Assembly: GCA_030431255.1 (NCBI GenBank)
Contig: JAUIJL010000001.1
Span: forward strand, 1,054,001 to 1,118,000
Length of the DNA stretch: 64,000 nt
Direction of reading: 5' to 3'
DNA from: Thermoanaerobaculia bacterium
Lineage (GTDB): Bacteria; Acidobacteriota; Thermoanaerobaculia; Multivoradales; J023
The notes under the pieces are model-generated. The model searched no databases, was not told where the DNA came from, and saw only the letters and a list, made by a program, of their open reading frames with translations. Below, piece after piece: positions 17,365 through 25,194 of this stretch (position 1 is its first letter; each line of letters starts with the position of its first letter). Position numbers and translations under genes: made by a program.

Positions 17365-19761
17365 CTAGCTGCGAACGCCCAGGAAGAGGTAGAGGGAGAA
17401 CACGGCGAAGATTGCCGCTGGGCTCCATATCGCCACGATCGGCGGCAAGATGGCGTTGTTGCCGAGGGCGGTGAAGACCGAGAGCACCACCAGTAAAATG
17501 ATGCCGAGCACCAACGAGATACCAATGCCGTAGAGGGCACCGTGGCGTCCCAGGCGGAAGGCGAAGGGTAGAGCCACCAACGCCATCACTAGGGAGATGA
17601 AGGGATAGGCGATCTTGTTGTAGAGCTCGACTTCCAAGCTCGGCACTTCCTGCCCACTCGTCTTGAGCTCGTGGACGTAGTCCCTGAGCTCGACGAAGCT
17701 CATTTCCTCCGGTGGCTTGAGACCACCGGCAAAATAGTCCGGAGGCTCCTGAAGTCGATATTTGACTGGGGTATCGAAAGTGGAGAAGCCGGTGATCTCC
17801 CGCCCCTCAAATGTCCGAGCCCATCCTCGGGAAAAGGTCCACCAACCGTTTTCAATATGGGTGGCCTTCTCAACCCGAAGCCGAGCGACCAGCCGATAGT
17901 CGGGGTCGAATTTGAAGATCTGAAGGTTGTGTAGCTCCCGCCGCTTCTCGTCATAGAAGGAGTAGTTGTAGAGCTGGTTCTCCTTGCCGTAGATCCAGAG
18001 CCGATCAGCCCTTCGTCCCGGGTGCAGGATCGATTGCCCCTGCTGACCTTTGATCACCGCTTTAAGCTCGGCAACTCGACTGTTCGCGGCAGGTAACACC
18101 TCGGACTGCAGCGTGCCGGCCAGGAAAGCGAGCACCGCTGCCGCCGCCAGCACCGGAATCGACATTCTGTAGAGACTGATTCCAGCAGCTTTACAAGCGG
18201 TCACCTCATTGGTTCGCGACAGCAGGCCGAAAGTGGTCAGGGTGGTGACGAGCACGATGATCGGAGCGATCTCATAGATGATCGAGAAGCTCTTGTAGCG
18301 GTAATAGTCGAAGACCACGCTGGAGGCGATCTCGTTCTGCAGGATGTCCTCTACGTTCTCTGTGAGATCCGCGACCAAGTAGACCGACAAACCCGAGAAG
18401 AGGGCGACCACCAGCACGTTGAAAAAACGCACCAAGATGTAGCGGTCCAAAGTGTTGGGGAATCGTAGCCGCAGCTCCGGCAAACGCAGCACCAATTGAG
18501 TGGCATTGCGGCCCGAGGTTTTTGCGCGTCCCATAGCCCTTTGCCGGCGCTGTTGCTCCTGCCGGGCTTGGAGCTTCGCCTCGCGCCGGGCCTTCACCTG
18601 CAACATGCGACCCCAAAACCGTTCCTGAATCCACCGGTCGACATTCTGCAGCAGCAGACTCTTGTCGCGGTTCTTGCGCGCCAACAAAAAGACACCCGCG
18701 GCAAGCATCAGCACATTCGGCGACCACACCGCCAGCCAGGCGGGGAGGGCGCCGTCCCTCGCGGCTTCCTCGCCGGAGTTGAAGATCAGGTAGTACACCA
18801 GGACCACGCCGATCGACAGAGCGAATCCCGAAGACCGTCCGCCACGGGCATTGGAGAAACCTAGGGGCAGACCCAGCAGACCAAAAACTAGACAAGCGGC
18901 GGGGAAGCTGAACTTCTTGTGGATCTCTACCTTGGCGAGATTCCGGTGGTGCTCGGGGCTGCTCTTGTCACGGGCCTTCGCTTGCAACTCCTTTAGCGAG
19001 AGCTCACGGAGAGTCTTGGAAACGGACACCGACTGCTGTTGGTTTTGGGACGCAAGCAAGAGGTTGTAGCTGTCCTGCGCGGACGCTTGATAGACGTCGG
19101 GGCGGTCCATGTCGACTCCGTGGGTCACCACATCCTCGAGCTGCAGAAGCACCTGACCGGTGTTGTCGTCCGCTTGGGCTCGTCCCCATTCCGCCACCCA
19201 GACGCTGTTCTCACGACCGGGTATGGAGTCCGCCAAGAACACTCCACGCCATCGACGCTCATCGGGCGGAGCCTCAAATACGTAGAGCACCTTGTCCTGC
19301 CAACCTGTGTGAGGAATACGAGGTTTGATCTCCTCGGTCAGGCTCTGGGTCAAGATGTCCACCCGAAGCTTTGATAAGGCGTGGTTGCCGGCCGGCAGAA
19401 CCTCCAGCATCAGATAGGTGTTCAGACCCATCAACAGGGCTGAGAGCAGGAGGATCGGTCGGTAGAGCGAGAACAGACTGATGCCTCCGGCCCGAATCGC
19501 AATCAGCTCACTGTCCGTCGACAGCCGCCCTATGCCGATCAGGATTCCGAACAGCAATGACATCGGGATGGTCATCACCACAATCCAGGGCAAGGACAAC
19601 AAGAGAAGCCGTCCAACAGTCTCAAGGGCCACGCCGCTGCCGATCAGCAGCTCGGCGGACTTGAAGAGAACCTGGATGAGCAGGATGAAGGTGTATACGA
19701 GGAAACCGAGGGCCAAGGGCCCCAGGACTTCGGCGAGGATGTATCGGTCGAGTCGACGCAT
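17365..19761 (-). CDS. lptF/lptG: LptF-LptG fusion, LPS export ABC transporter permease
   Basis: A 798-residue protein, ATG 19761. LptF and LptG are normally two ~360-residue inner-membrane proteins that with LptB extract lipopolysaccharide from the inner membrane. Here residues 1-~375 form one full YjgP/YjgQ permease (MRRLDRYILAEVLGPLALGF, a periplasmic beta-jellyroll region, then LVFGLLGLPLGFSNARGGRS and two more helices). A charged linker (~375-425, ARREAKLQARQEQQRRQ) joins it to a second complete permease (TLDRYILVRFFNVLVVALFS ... FISLVMALVALPFAFRLGRHG). Both halves keep the terminal helices, so this looks like a functional fusion rather than an annotation error; no stop or frameshift is visible at the junction. 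Partners lptB and an LptC/A-like gene are at 34.9-37.7 kb. Confidence 0.9.
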   Translation of the reverse strand: MRRLDRYILAEVLGPLALGFLVYTFILLIQVLFKSAELLIGSGVALETVGRLLLLSLPWIVVMTIPMSLLFGILIGIGRLSTDSELIAIRAGGISLFSLYRPILLLSALLMGLNTYLMLEVLPAGNHALSKLRVDILTQSLTEEIKPRIPHTGWQDKVLYVFEAPPDERRWRGVFLADSIPGRENSVWVAEWGRAQADDNTGQVLLQLEDVVTHGVDMDRPDVYQASAQDSYNLLLASQNQQQSVSVSKTLRELSLKELQAKARDKSSPEHHRNLAKVEIHKKFSFPAACLVFGLLGLPLGFSNARGGRSSGFALSIGVVLVYYLIFNSGEEAARDGALPAWLAVWSPNVLMLAAGVFLLARKNRDKSLLLQNVDRWIQERFWGRMLQVKARREAKLQARQEQQRRQRAMGRAKTSGRNATQLVLRLPELRLRFPNTLDRYILVRFFNVLVVALFSGLSVYLVADLTENVEDILQNEIASSVVFDYYRYKSFSIIYEIAPIIVLVTTLTTFGLLSRTNEVTACKAAGISLYRMSIPVLAAAAVLAFLAGTLQSEVLPAANSRVAELKAVIKGQQGQSILHPGRRADRLWIYGKENQLYNYSFYDEKRRELHNLQIFKFDPDYRLVARLRVEKATHIENGWWTFSRGWARTFEGREITGFSTFDTPVKYRLQEPPDYFAGGLKPPEEMSFVELRDYVHELKTSGQEVPSLEVELYNKIAYPFISLVMALVALPFAFRLGRHGALYGIGISLVLGIILLVVLSVFTALGNNAILPPIVAIWSPAAIFAVFSLYLFLGVRS

Positions 19762-19913
19762 GGGCTGCCGATTATAGACGCTTAGGGCTGATTAGGACCG
19801 CGGAAATGTAGGATTTGCGGGAACTTTGCTGCGTCGCAACATTCACACCTGGCGTCTGATAAGATAAGTTATGTAAACTAATGAACGTGAGAACAAATCG
19901 AGATCCACTCCTA

Positions 19914-19961
19914 CACGATGAAGATCAAGCACGATGAAGATCAAGCACGATGAAGATCAAG
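19914..19961 (+). repeat. 16-bp direct repeat, three identical copies
   Basis: Three perfect tandem copies of CACGATGAAGATCAAG. Position upstream of lptF-lptG and downstream of parB; function unknown. Confidence 0.92.
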
Positions 19962-20186
19962 CTGACTATTGAAGCTTTCGGTTTCAGATCCGAGGAAGAG
20001 GGTCACGTTTCCACGTAATTTCGGGTGCTTTGCAAGCTGTCTCGCGAATCCTGACTGATGGGCAAGACTATCCTCCCTGCTCACCAGACGCTCTCCGCTG
20101 GCCAACACCCGGGGGGACGGCCATCGGACCGTGCATTGTCGGAAGGTGGGTGGCTGCCTGCGACGAGCCCACTCAAACCGTGAGGC

Positions 20187-20218
20187 AAAAAAAATTGACC
20201 GGCTGGCTGAAACCGGTC
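20187..20218 (-). terminator. rho-independent terminator downstream of parB
   Basis: Read on the minus strand, GACCGG...CCGGTC (arms 20213-20218 and 20197-20202, 10-base loop) is followed by AA and then a run of eight T residues (A run at 20187-20194 on the plus strand). It lies about 100 bases beyond the parB stop, consistent with the end of a parAB transcript. Confidence 0.7.
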
Positions 20219-20313
20219 ATGGATAAGGTTTGCGGCTGGTTGCCAAGCTTGGACAGGCTCGGCGATACAGGAAACCTACTAGGCAGGCTCTGTATCTTTA
20301 GTATAACAGATTC

Positions 20314-21219
20314 TTAAAGCGATGGCTCAACATTTGTCCGAAGATCTTCAAGAATTCCTTCTAAAGTATTGATGAGCTCATCTTTAGAAACCGAGCTTTG
20401 TCGAAATTTCAACGACAAGCTATAGCTCTTATCCTCGGGCCGGAAGTTGAAGACAAACGGACGCCTCCTCGGCGCACCAGACTTCGTCTTGTCGGTGCGA
20501 GTTTGGCGCCGGAGATCATCTCTGCTCAGACCGTGACGACTCACCTGTTCGAGCAGCCGGATCATTTCCTCCTCGGTCTCTGCTTTCAAGATCTCGAGCA
20601 GGATCGACTTCGTGCTGATACCCAGGGCTTGAGCCGTCTCACGAACCCGAATCGGGATTGCGAGAAGAGCCAAGCTTTCGGTGACCACCGTCCGTGATTT
20701 CCCCACCGCCTTGGAGATGTTCTCGTGGGTGTAATCGAAACGGTCGGAGAGAGCCTTATAACCTTCAGCCTCTTCAAAGGGTGTCAGATCTTTCCGCTGC
20801 AGATTCTCGATCAGGGCAATCTCGAGGGCTTCCTCCTCGGAGATGTCCATTTCGATGACTGGAATTTCCGACAGACCAGCCTGCATCGAAGCACGATAGC
20901 GGCGCTCACCGCTGATGATCATCAATGGCGCGGTCGCTTCTGAGCCTCTGTCGCCGGTGTTGGAGCCGTCCTGGAGGTTGGGGTTCGGGCGAACGAGGAT
21001 CGGCTCAAGAACACCTTTGTCTTGAATTGAGGCTGCGAGCTCCCCGAGGTCACCCATGGTGGTTCGGGGTTGCTTGGGATCGGGCACCACCGATGAAAGC
21101 GGAACCATCTTCCCCACCGGGGTCTCACTCCGACCAGCCAGCTCTTCCACAAAATGGCTGGTGTGCCTCATCCGAACCTTCTTTGGTAAGCCCCTCTTTT
21201 TTGCTGCAGAGCTAGACAC
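20314..21219 (-). CDS. parB: ParB-family chromosome/plasmid partition protein
   Basis: A 301-residue protein. GTG 21219 is chosen: it overlaps the parA stop by 8 bases, and a longer frame upstream adds nothing recognisable. The N-terminal CTPase domain has QPRTTMGDLGELAASI, GERRYRASMQAGLSEIPVIE (the arginine-rich box for CTP) and ENLQRKDLTPFEEAEGYKAL. The helix-turn-helix reads ISKAVGKSRTVVTESLALLA, diverged from the usual GKSRxxVxNxLRLL recognition helix, so it may bind a site other than the canonical TGTTTCACGTGAAACA parS. The C-terminal part is shorter and less conserved. ParB loads at parS as a clamp and with ParA segregates DNA. Paired with the palindromes at 22.1-22.6 kb. Confidence 0.9.
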   Translation of the reverse strand: MSSSAAKKRGLPKKVRMRHTSHFVEELAGRSETPVGKMVPLSSVVPDPKQPRTTMGDLGELAASIQDKGVLEPILVRPNPNLQDGSNTGDRGSEATAPLMIISGERRYRASMQAGLSEIPVIEMDISEEEALEIALIENLQRKDLTPFEEAEGYKALSDRFDYTHENISKAVGKSRTVVTESLALLAIPIRVRETAQALGISTKSILLEILKAETEEEMIRLLEQVSRHGLSRDDLRRQTRTDKTKSGAPRRRPFVFNFRPEDKSYSLSLKFRQSSVSKDELINTLEGILEDLRTNVEPSL

Positions 21220-21970
21220 GTCCCAAAATCTCTTCCGACAATTTGTAGTACTCGTAGGCGCCACTCGATTGAGGGGCGAAGCTAAAGATGGCTTCTTTGT
21301 AGGCGGGGCTCTCTTCGAGTCTTACGCTCTTAGAGATGGTGGTTTCGAAGAGTCGATCGCCAAAGACGTCGGCAATCTGGTCTCTAATATCGCGTGCTAG
21401 AACCGTCCGTTTATCGTACAAAGTGATCACCGCGCCCAGGATCTGAAGATCCGGGTTAGCCCGCACTTTGATCTTGTCCACCGTCTCCAAGAGATCATCC
21501 GTACCCTCAAGGGCGAAGTAGCTGGATTGAATCGGAATCAACACGTGACTGGCAGCCACCAGTGCGTTGACCGTGATGATTCCAAGGGTCGGCGGAGTGT
21601 CGATCACCATGTAGTCGAATTGTTCTCGAATAAGATCGATCTCATCTTTGAGGCGAAAATGACTGTCGAGCTCCCCAAGGAGCTTCGCTTCGATCTTCGC
21701 CAAGGCAATCGTAGAAGGAGCGACGAATAGGTTTGGGGTATTCGACGACTCGTGCATGATGTCTGCGATGTGGATATCCGGCTCAGTAAGAGCCTCGTAC
21801 ATCGCGGCTTCGAGCTCGTGAACCTCCATGAAAGACATCGAGCTGTTGGCTTGGGGGTCCAAGTCAATCAGCAGCGTCTTGAAACCTTTGGAGGCTAAGG
21901 CGGCTGAGAGATTGATGGCGGTTGTGGTTTTTCCCACTCCACCCTTCTGATTGGTGATGGCAATAATCAT
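21212..21970 (-). CDS. parA: ParA-family partition ATPase
   Basis: A 252-residue Walker-type ATPase, ATG 21970. The deviant Walker A box KGGVGKTTTAINLSAALA includes the signature Lys; LLIDLDPQANSS is switch I/Walker A', and YMVIDTPPTLGIITVNAL is Walker B. Length and lack of an N-terminal DNA-binding extension fit chromosomal Soj/ParA type Ia-short or type Ib proteins. It overlaps parB by 8 bases, so translation is probably coupled. A ~200-base leader separates its start from the palindrome array, which may act both as partition site and as operator. Confidence 0.93.
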   Translation of the reverse strand: MIIAITNQKGGVGKTTTAINLSAALASKGFKTLLIDLDPQANSSMSFMEVHELEAAMYEALTEPDIHIADIMHESSNTPNLFVAPSTIALAKIEAKLLGELDSHFRLKDEIDLIREQFDYMVIDTPPTLGIITVNALVAASHVLIPIQSSYFALEGTDDLLETVDKIKVRANPDLQILGAVITLYDKRTVLARDIRDQIADVFGDRLFETTISKSVRLEESPAYKEAIFSFAPQSSGAYEYYKLSEEILGRV

Positions 21971-22166
21971 GATCGACTCGAAGTCTATGAAGGCAAGAAT
22001 TCACATTCAAGACTTGTATCTCTTTTCGAAATGTGCCTGCCTTGAAGGCACGCACTAAATTTGACGCTCGACAGTCTCAGGCCGACTCATCGTGCTGAGT
22101 TTCCTCCCAAGATCGACCTCGGAACAATCCTCAACCTGTTGACGGCATCTTCGACTTGAAGAATCG

Positions 22167-22392
22167 TGTCGGCGCGCCGACAATGAGTATGGTGTCTTTC
22201 GAGTCGTGTGTCGACACGTCGACCACTCCATCAACTAGTTTTCGATTGGATGTCGGCACGCCGACAATTGAAGAGATCGCTGTTAGACAATGTCGGCACG
22301 CCGACAATCGAGCAAAAAGCTTCCTGCAAGCCGATGTCGGCGCGCCGACAATTCTGGGAACAGAACGAGCATAGGATGTCGGCACGCCGACA
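22167..22392. repeat. phased array of six 16-bp palindromes, candidate parS centromere
   Basis: Copies of TGTCGGCRCGCCGACA start at 22167, 22251, 22291, 22335 and 22377. A degenerate copy at 22209 (TGTCGACACGTCGACC) carries paired substitutions G to A and C to T that keep the dyad. Start-to-start distances are 42, 42, 40, 44 and 42 bases, about four helical turns, so all dyads lie on roughly one face of the DNA. Canonical parS is also a 16-bp palindrome beginning TGT and ending ACA. The array lies upstream of parA-parB whose ParB has an unusual recognition helix. Further single copies occur at 22517, 23795 (same site, opposite orientation of the central base), 14290 (first base changed) and 34209 (inside rpoN). 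Repetition and spacing are directly seen; the centromere role is inferred. Confidence 0.7.
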
Positions 22393-22516
22393 TCCAAGAG
22401 TCATTGACTGCAGGTAACGGCGATGGCCTACTGCCTGCCGGCATGACCCCAAGAGCTTGGGTACGCTCAACGCTGCAAAAGCGAGATGGACCCGTAAAGT
22501 CTCAGACCGCGCCTAA

Positions 22517-22532
22517 TGTCGGCGCGCCGACA
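22517..22532. repeat. isolated copy of the 16-bp palindrome
   Basis: A perfect TGTCGGCGCGCCGACA, 140 bases from the last array member and therefore outside the 42-base phasing. Confidence 0.8.
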
Positions 22533-22590
22533 TTGGACTTGGGGAGGTCGGCGAAGCGTCGGGGTCACGAGCTAGTGCGCAGGCACATCT

Positions 22591-22684
22591 GTTGAACCCC
22601 TCAGGGTTCGGAATGACGATGCTTGTAAACCCAGGGTGGCGCGTCGCTTACCCTGGGATGTTGGATGTAACCCCTTTGTGGTTG
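22591..22684 (+). repeat. hairpin-rich intergenic repeat-like element
   Basis: Three consecutive stem-loops: AACCC..GGGTT near 22593-22606, CCCAGGGT (22630-22637) with ACCCTGGG (22650-22657), and AACC..GGTT near 22669-22683. Similar fragments (ACCCTGAGCTGTCGGGTTACC near 24748; ACCCC/GGGGT near 23366-23383) occur elsewhere nearby, suggesting a decayed interspersed repeat family. Assignment to a named family is not possible here. Confidence 0.4.
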
Positions 22685-22919
22685 CAAGGCATCTTTGTTG
22701 GATTTCCAAAACCTCGTAGAGCACTGGTCGGATGGGCGTTGGGCGCAGGTTGGGCGAGTTCCCCCGTTAAAGCACGAAGATACCCCCCCCTTATCGGGCT
22801 CCTCCCTGCATCGCTCGATGGGTTATGAGTCGAACGGCGTAGACCAAGGCGCATGGGCCGAGCGGCACGCAGGGAGATGGGGTTGGGTGATAGAAGTTGA
22901 ATTCTGAAGATTGGACGCC

Positions 22920-22963
22920 CAGTAGGCTTAGCAACAGAGGCCAGTAGGCTTAGCAACAGAGGA
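22920..22963 (+). repeat. 22-bp direct repeat, two copies
   Basis: Two adjacent copies sharing CAGTAGGCTTAGCAACAGAG (starts 22920 and 22942), followed by GC and GA. Non-coding context. Confidence 0.85.
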
Positions 22964-23794
22964 CGGAGACATGGAGATGGGTCGTGAGAATTGGACTGCG
23001 AAGGTTGGGCCGCGGATGCCGAGCTGTGGGGAGAGGCCAGGCTGTTGGGGTTGGGTCGTGGAGGCCGGGACCGCGGGGACCATTGAACCACAGGGACACA
23101 TAGGTGGGCTCGAGAGCCCTTACTCTGGCCTGGGCTTGGCCGGCCACCAGCCGAAGCCAACCAAGCAAAGCCGCATATTTGCAAGCCGTCAGTAGGGACT
23201 CGTTTCCCATTCTTCGGATCGGGGACTCTCTCTGCGGAGGCTTCGTTAGCGAGCTGAGTAGTCAGAATCAGGTGGGGACGTCCTGCTAAGGACTCAGAGG
23301 CACAGCTAGGAGACAGAGGTGATTTTCCGCTTCCAGATTGTAAGCTTCATGAGCGAGCTTCCTCTGGGGTATTCCTGAACCCCGGAGTTTAGAATCCCCT
23401 TCGGGCTGGTGTGAGAGACTCTTCCAATGAGTCTCTCCGTACCCCCAAAGGGGCATTACCCGGAATCCCAAGGATTAGAGACCAGATTGCAAGCGAAGCG
23501 CCACCTTGGGATTGTAGATACGCAAAGCCCGAACCCTGAAGAGGTTCTACAAATACATGCTGCGGCCGATGCAGATGCACGGGGGCTGCCCGTCAGGGAC
23601 AAAGCAATCGCTAGCTGCGGAGCTCATCCTTGGCTGGGCACCACGGCAGGCTGCCGCCATGGTGCTACCGGCATCGACAGGGAACGATGCGCCGAACGTC
23701 GACGATTTCGGTAGGAGCCCAGTTGTCAGCCTGGAATGCTCGCCGAGAGCTCCGGCTCCCACCTTGGTTTCCGACAGGCTTTCAATGAATCAAA

Positions 23795-23810
23795 TGTCGG
23801 CGTGCCGACA
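23795..23810. repeat. isolated copy of the 16-bp palindrome
   Basis: TGTCGGCGTGCCGACA, the reverse-complement form of the A-type array members, 1.4 kb from the array and upstream of the DUF151 gene. Confidence 0.75.
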
Positions 23811-23953
23811 TCTGCAAGACCTCCAGGCCGAGAACTGAGTCCAGAGCTCTTCGGCAAGGAAGCTCGAAGCGGGTGGACCCCTAGAGGTCACCTGATTCGT
23901 TCCGATCAAGGTTGCCCTTGACCTGCCCTACCCCACCACCTCAGAATGGATTC

Positions 23954-24460
23954 ATGAGCGATTCCGACCAAGACGAATTCATCCAGATGGAAGTCAAGGG
24001 CCTCATGTTGGACCCGATTTCCGACGCCCCTATTGTGGTTCTGAGGGATGTCAACGGATCTCGTTTTCTGCCCATCTGGATCGGGGTGCCAGAGGCCAAC
24101 GCCATTGCGCTCGTCTTGGAGGACGTCACGGTTCCTAGACCAATGACCCACGACCTTTTCGTGACGACTCTACATGGTCTGGGTGCCTCTGTGGTTCAGA
24201 TCGAGGTGCACAACTTGATCAAGAACACCTTTTACGCCAGGCTCCATATCGAGGTGGACGGCGCCCCCAAGTTGGTGGACGCGCGCCCGAGTGATGCCAT
24301 CGCCATCGCGCTCCGAGCAGGTGCTCCTATCTTGGTGAGCGAAAGCGTTCTCAAGAACGCCCGCGCGAATCCTTTGCTCGACAATTTGAGCGAGGATGAG
24401 AAGATCAAAGAGATCTTGAAGAACCTCGACGAGGAAGATCTCGGTGACTACACGATGTAG
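23954..24460 (+). CDS. bifunctional nuclease family protein (DUF151)
   Basis: A 168-residue protein; ATG 23954 gives an N-terminus (MSDSDQDEFIQMEVKGLMLD) that fits the family. The conserved DUF151 core is clear: PIVVLRDVNGSRFLPIWIG, the EANAIALVLEDVTVPRPMTHDLF segment and RPSDAIAIALRAGAPILVSE. Homologues include plant bifunctional nucleases with RNase and DNase activity; in bacteria the role is poorly known. The acidic C-terminal tail (EDEKIKEILKNLDEEDLGDY) is common. It reads toward miaB, which is convergent; the two genes are separated by about 730 bases of non-coding DNA. Confidence 0.9.
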   Translation: MSDSDQDEFIQMEVKGLMLDPISDAPIVVLRDVNGSRFLPIWIGVPEANAIALVLEDVTVPRPMTHDLFVTTLHGLGASVVQIEVHNLIKNTFYARLHIEVDGAPKLVDARPSDAIAIALRAGAPILVSESVLKNARANPLLDNLSEDEKIKEILKNLDEEDLGDYTM

Positions 24461-24765
24461 CTCGCTTCTCCTGTGCTACGTTCTTCCAAGGGGATAACGC
24501 CCCCAATCGTCTGCGGCTCCATGACGTCTTCGACGTCCGGCTGATAGAAGTCGTCGCCTACTCTCCCCTCAGCTCTCCGCTCAGCCCTCTCGGTCCTTTG
24601 TCCTCTTCCGAATTGGGAGCAATGTAGCTCAGCTCCTGCTCGAGTTTCTTAGATACGTCGGAAGTCATCACGTGTGTGCTGAACTTTTGGAGCCTTCAAA
24701 GAGCTCTCCGATTCGAATGCCGCACACCCAAGGTGGTGCTTGGCTAACCCTGAGCTGTCGGGTTA

Positions 24766-24845
24766 CCGCCCCTTGGGTGTTCAACCCGGTGGTCCAGCGC
24801 TTCGGCCTGGTCTATGACATCACCGAATTCTCGGCCACCATCTCC
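24766..24845 (+). pseudogene. 80-bp fragment duplicated from the cyclase-like gene at 51-53 kb
   Basis: Bases 24766-24845 match 52117-52196 with one mismatch (T for G early in the block). The source encodes residues SAPWVVNPVVQRFGLVYDIT and onward of the cyclase-like protein. Nine bases just upstream (GAGCTGTCG at 24752) also match the source at 52083, separated by 5 bases here and 25 in the gene, so the copy may have begun further upstream and lost about 20 bases. It has no start or domain context and cannot encode a useful product. Confidence 0.85.
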
Positions 24846-25091
24846 CTAGTTTGATTTGAGACCAGGGCCACAGCGTGGCTAACCCGTCCCAAGAATTCAC
24901 TTTAGAGAATTAGCTTGAAGTTCGAGTGGCGACGGGAAATCTAGAGAAGATCCTTGGCCCGATGTGGAATGCTGCATGGCAGCACATGGTGCGGTGATCC
25001 TGCGGGTAGCTCACCCACCCACTCGCAGGTAGAAGGTGAGCCCCTCAGCTCGGGGTAGCACGCCTTCAGGTAGCCAGAAGTTTGCCGCTAT

Positions 25092-25123
25092 AAAAAAGGC
25101 CCCTCTCATCGGAGAGGGGCCTT
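25092..25123 (-). terminator. rho-independent terminator of miaB
   Basis: Perfect 12-bp stem AAGGCCCCTCTC with its complement (25112-25123 and 25096-25107), loop of four, followed on the minus strand by a T run (A run 25092-25097). It lies about 70 bases past the miaB stop and would end the long minus-strand gene cluster. Confidence 0.9.
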
Positions 25124-25194
25124 GGGTAGATGGGGCTGCGGATCCTAGATGGCGGTGACAGGGGCAGCTGGGGAGACTGAGCCTGCCCAGCTGG

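Larger units (their letters stand above)
19762..20313. other. 552-bp intergenic region with a direct-repeat block and terminator
   Basis: This stretch lies between the lptF-lptG start and the parB stop on the minus strand. It contains a TATAAT-like element on the minus strand (19771-19776) very close to the lptF start, three 16-bp direct repeats at 19914-19961, and a terminator hairpin at 20187-20218. The longest reading frame, at 20030-20317 on the plus strand, has no recognisable features and I do not call it a gene. Confidence 0.4.
21971..23953. other. 2-kb non-coding region upstream of parA: palindrome array and hairpin-rich repeats
   Basis: No frame here looks like a gene; those present run through the repeats. 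The first part holds the palindrome array (22167-22392) and an isolated palindrome at 22517. Then follow hairpin-forming sequences around 22590-22685 and 23360-23465, a 22-bp direct repeat pair at 22920-22963, a 9-bp-stem hairpin at 23413-23437, and another isolated palindrome at 23795. G-rich, low-complexity stretches occur near 22850-23080. No DnaA-box cluster was seen, so I do not call an origin. Confidence 0.5.
24461..25194. other. non-coding region containing a copied gene fragment
   Basis: Between two convergent genes. It holds an 80-base near-identical copy of part of the cyclase-like gene (24766-24845), repeat-like sequences with AACCC/GGGTT pairing on either side (24745-24765 and 24885-24895), and the miaB terminator at 25092-25123. 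I see no gene in the rest. Confidence 0.5.

Noticed and set aside
22167-22392. Possible CRISPR array (16-bp repeats with 24-28-bp spacers)
   Set aside because: Repeats are full palindromes of only 16 bp with varying central bases, spacing alternates 40/44 around 42, isolated copies lie far away, and there are no cas genes. A protein-binding array fits better.
22131-22397. A minus-strand frame encoding repeated VG-PT peptides upstream of parA
   Set aside because: The peptide periodicity comes from the DNA palindromes; the 40/44-base spacing changes frame and no ribosome-binding site or family support exists.
21971-23953. Replication origin (oriC) next to parAB
   Set aside because: No DnaA-box cluster, no dnaA or gidAB neighbours; parAB alone does not mark the origin here.
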